Positions 12,645 to 13,716 of a stretch of 13,716 nucleotides of DNA are shown here, one piece after another; position 1 is the first letter of the stretch; every line of letters starts with the position of its first letter. The notes below the pieces were generated by a model. That model saw only the letters and a program-made list of their open reading frames with translations. It was not told the DNA's origin and made no database searches. The stretch spans positions 1 to 13,716 of the forward strand of contig DATAEK010000180.1 in NCBI GenBank assembly GCA_036258055.1, in the 5' to 3' direction. The position numbers were made by a program, and so were the translations under genes. The DNA comes from DATAEK01 sp036258055. Lineage in GTDB: Bacteria > Acidobacteriota > Vicinamibacteria > Vicinamibacterales > 2-12-FULL-66-21.

Positions 12645-13716
12645 TTACCCCAACTTTGGCAGCGTGGTGGCCACAGTCGGATGGCTGCGCAGGTCGCCAA
12701 CGATCTTGACCAGCCCGCCGATCAGCGCCGTCACAAGCGTCATCGAGCCGACGATCACGCTCGATACGCTCGGGTAGGCCCACACGATCCAGCAGGCGAA
12801 GAGCGCGCTCCCAACCGCCACCGATAGACGCAGCGCTCGCCAGATGCTCTCGCGCTCTTCGCGTTCCCATTGCTTGACTTCGACGGGGTAGGTGCAGCGC
12901 AGCACGAAACGGCGAAAGCTCTCGTTCATCACGCGGAAGCCGCGGTCCCGACTGAGCAGGCCACGGCGTTGCAGTTGCTGAATCGCCGAGGCATTCTTCG
13001 GGTTCGCCCAACCATCCCTCGCCAGCTGGAACAGCACCAGTCGTTCCTCGCCCGTGCAGGTGCTCCACAGCAGGCGGTAGTAGGAGTCCGCCTGGTCAAG
13101 CAGCAGCTCGATCAGTGCCTCGTCGGAGATGGGACTTGCCCGCGTCCTGAGCAGGATGCGGCGGCCGATACGCTGCAGCACTCCCTGAGACTCGCACTCT
13201 TTCCGAATAAGCGTGAGGGCACGCGCGGCATCAGGACTGTCGTTCCGGCAGAGTCTCTGATTTTCAAAGACGTGTGAAGGTTCGTGAGGCAGGCGCACCT
13301 TCCGTAGCTTGCTGAAGACCGCCGCCCATCGTTCGAGCCGATCGGCGGTCGATGTCACTCCTCCAGGTTCCGCCGGTCGCTCGTGCCGGTGCTGGGCCGA
13401 CATGTAGTGCATCGGATCCACTGCAGACAGGAGGATGACGCCGCGACGTTCAACGTACAACAGCCGCTCTAGCAGATGCAGCTTCTTCTGGTTCGTCTTC
13501 AAGTCGTCGAGATCGAAATCAAAATAATAGAGACCCACACGCTTTCGCGTGGGCGCCACCTGGTCCCAGGCCTTGGTCCGATCGATCTTCGCGAAGTCGA
13601 TCATGTCGATGTCCGCCAGCCGCCTGATAGTACGCAGTCGCCCGGATCGCGGCTGCCCGATGACAACGAGGTTGTAGTCACCTGGCGTTTTTTGGATGTC
13701 CCATGGTTCCAGGTCC
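12645..13716 (-). CDS. C-terminal part of a large membrane-anchored NTPase-like protein (5' end outside window)
   Basis: The frame is open to the window edge, so the start is not seen; 356 residues are visible. It is tempting to begin at the ATG at 13604, but 37 coherent upstream residues (including YNLVVIGQPRSGR) show the protein continues. That phrase may be a degenerate P-loop (Arg for Lys, Leu for Ser/Thr). It is followed, counting from the ATG, by 'RVGLYYFDFDLDD' (22-34), a Walker-B-like hydrophobic strand ending in acidic residues, and 'ERRGVILLSAVDP' (52-64), like a sensor strand. Residues 110-235 are helical, with a winged-helix-like stretch 'AIQQLQRRGLLSRDRGFRV'. Two membrane spans close the protein (about 260-277 and 281-303). 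It may be a STAND-like or AAA-type signalling NTPase fixed to the membrane by its C-terminus. I do not recognise the family. It converges with the ATPase gene. Confidence 0.7.
   Translation of the reverse strand, partial: DLEPWDIQKTPGDYNLVVIGQPRSGRLRTIRRLADIDMIDFAKIDRTKAWDQVAPTRKRVGLYYFDFDLDDLKTNQKKLHLLERLLYVERRGVILLSAVDPMHYMSAQHRHERPAEPGGVTSTADRLERWAAVFSKLRKVRLPHEPSHVFENQRLCRNDSPDAARALTLIRKECESQGVLQRIGRRILLRTRASPISDEALIELLLDQADSYYRLLWSTCTGEERLVLFQLARDGWANPKNASAIQQLQRRGLLSRDRGFRVMNESFRRFVLRCTYPVEVKQWEREERESIWRALRLSVAVGSALFACWIVWAYPSVSSVIVGSMTLVTALIGGLVKIVGDLRSHPTVATTLPKLG

Noticed and set aside
12400..13068. Long minus-strand open frame crossing the NTPase-like gene and the relic
   Set aside because: Its upstream part shadows the NTPase-like gene in another frame. 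Only the last segment, after 12474, is protein-like and is explained as the second half of the decayed alkyl-sulfatase-like domain.

Overview
The window is GC-rich, dense in genes on both strands, and carries mostly chromosomal housekeeping or accessory genes. No rRNA, tRNA, CRISPR array, insertion sequence or phage gene is visible. The alanine-rich lipoprotein with a glycine zipper, the VCBS-type secreted protein, and the AT-richer 'TTCCAACTCCCAA' repeat set in GC-rich DNA suggest an environmental Gram-negative bacterium. Acidobacteriota (Vicinamibacteria-like) is my best guess, but this is inference, since no taxonomic marker gene is present.

Layout. Positions 1-684 hold no convincing gene. 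A lipoprotein gene (685-1503, +) follows. The centre (1670-7123) is a four-gene minus-strand operon that closely parallels E. coli ynbABCD. Its order is a CDP-alcohol phosphatidyltransferase (YnbA-like), an alpha/beta-hydrolase-methyltransferase fusion (YnbC-like), a PAP2 + dual-specificity phosphatase protein (YnbD-like) that here is also fused to a PlsC acyltransferase, and a CdsA-type CDP-diacylglycerol synthase (YnbB-like). The genes overlap by 4, 46 and 52 bases and the first three have clear Shine-Dalgarno sequences, so they are very probably co-translated. Together they contain an acyl-glycerophosphate acylation step, a CDP-activation step, a head-group transfer step, one or two phosphatase or transferase modules, a lipase-like hydrolase and a methyltransferase. 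This looks like a self-contained route to make or remodel an uncharacterised phospholipid.

Right of the operon, on the plus strand, are a 466-base divergent intergenic region, a small VCBS/FG-GAP-type secreted protein with a near-consensus promoter abutting its start, an orphan tatA, a small putative membrane protein, a DUF1697 protein and a P2-type (Ca2+-ATPase-like) P-type ATPase (9579-12332). The last stretch is on the minus strand. It holds a decayed C-terminal fragment that I read as an alkyl-sulfatase/SCP2-like domain (about 12345-12632), and the C-terminal part of a large protein with an NTPase-like segment, a helical region and two membrane spans, whose 5' end lies outside the window.

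The most interesting features are the PAP2-DSP-PlsC triple fusion in a ynb-like operon, and a roughly 147-base imperfect inverted repeat sitting in frame in the linker of that fusion.
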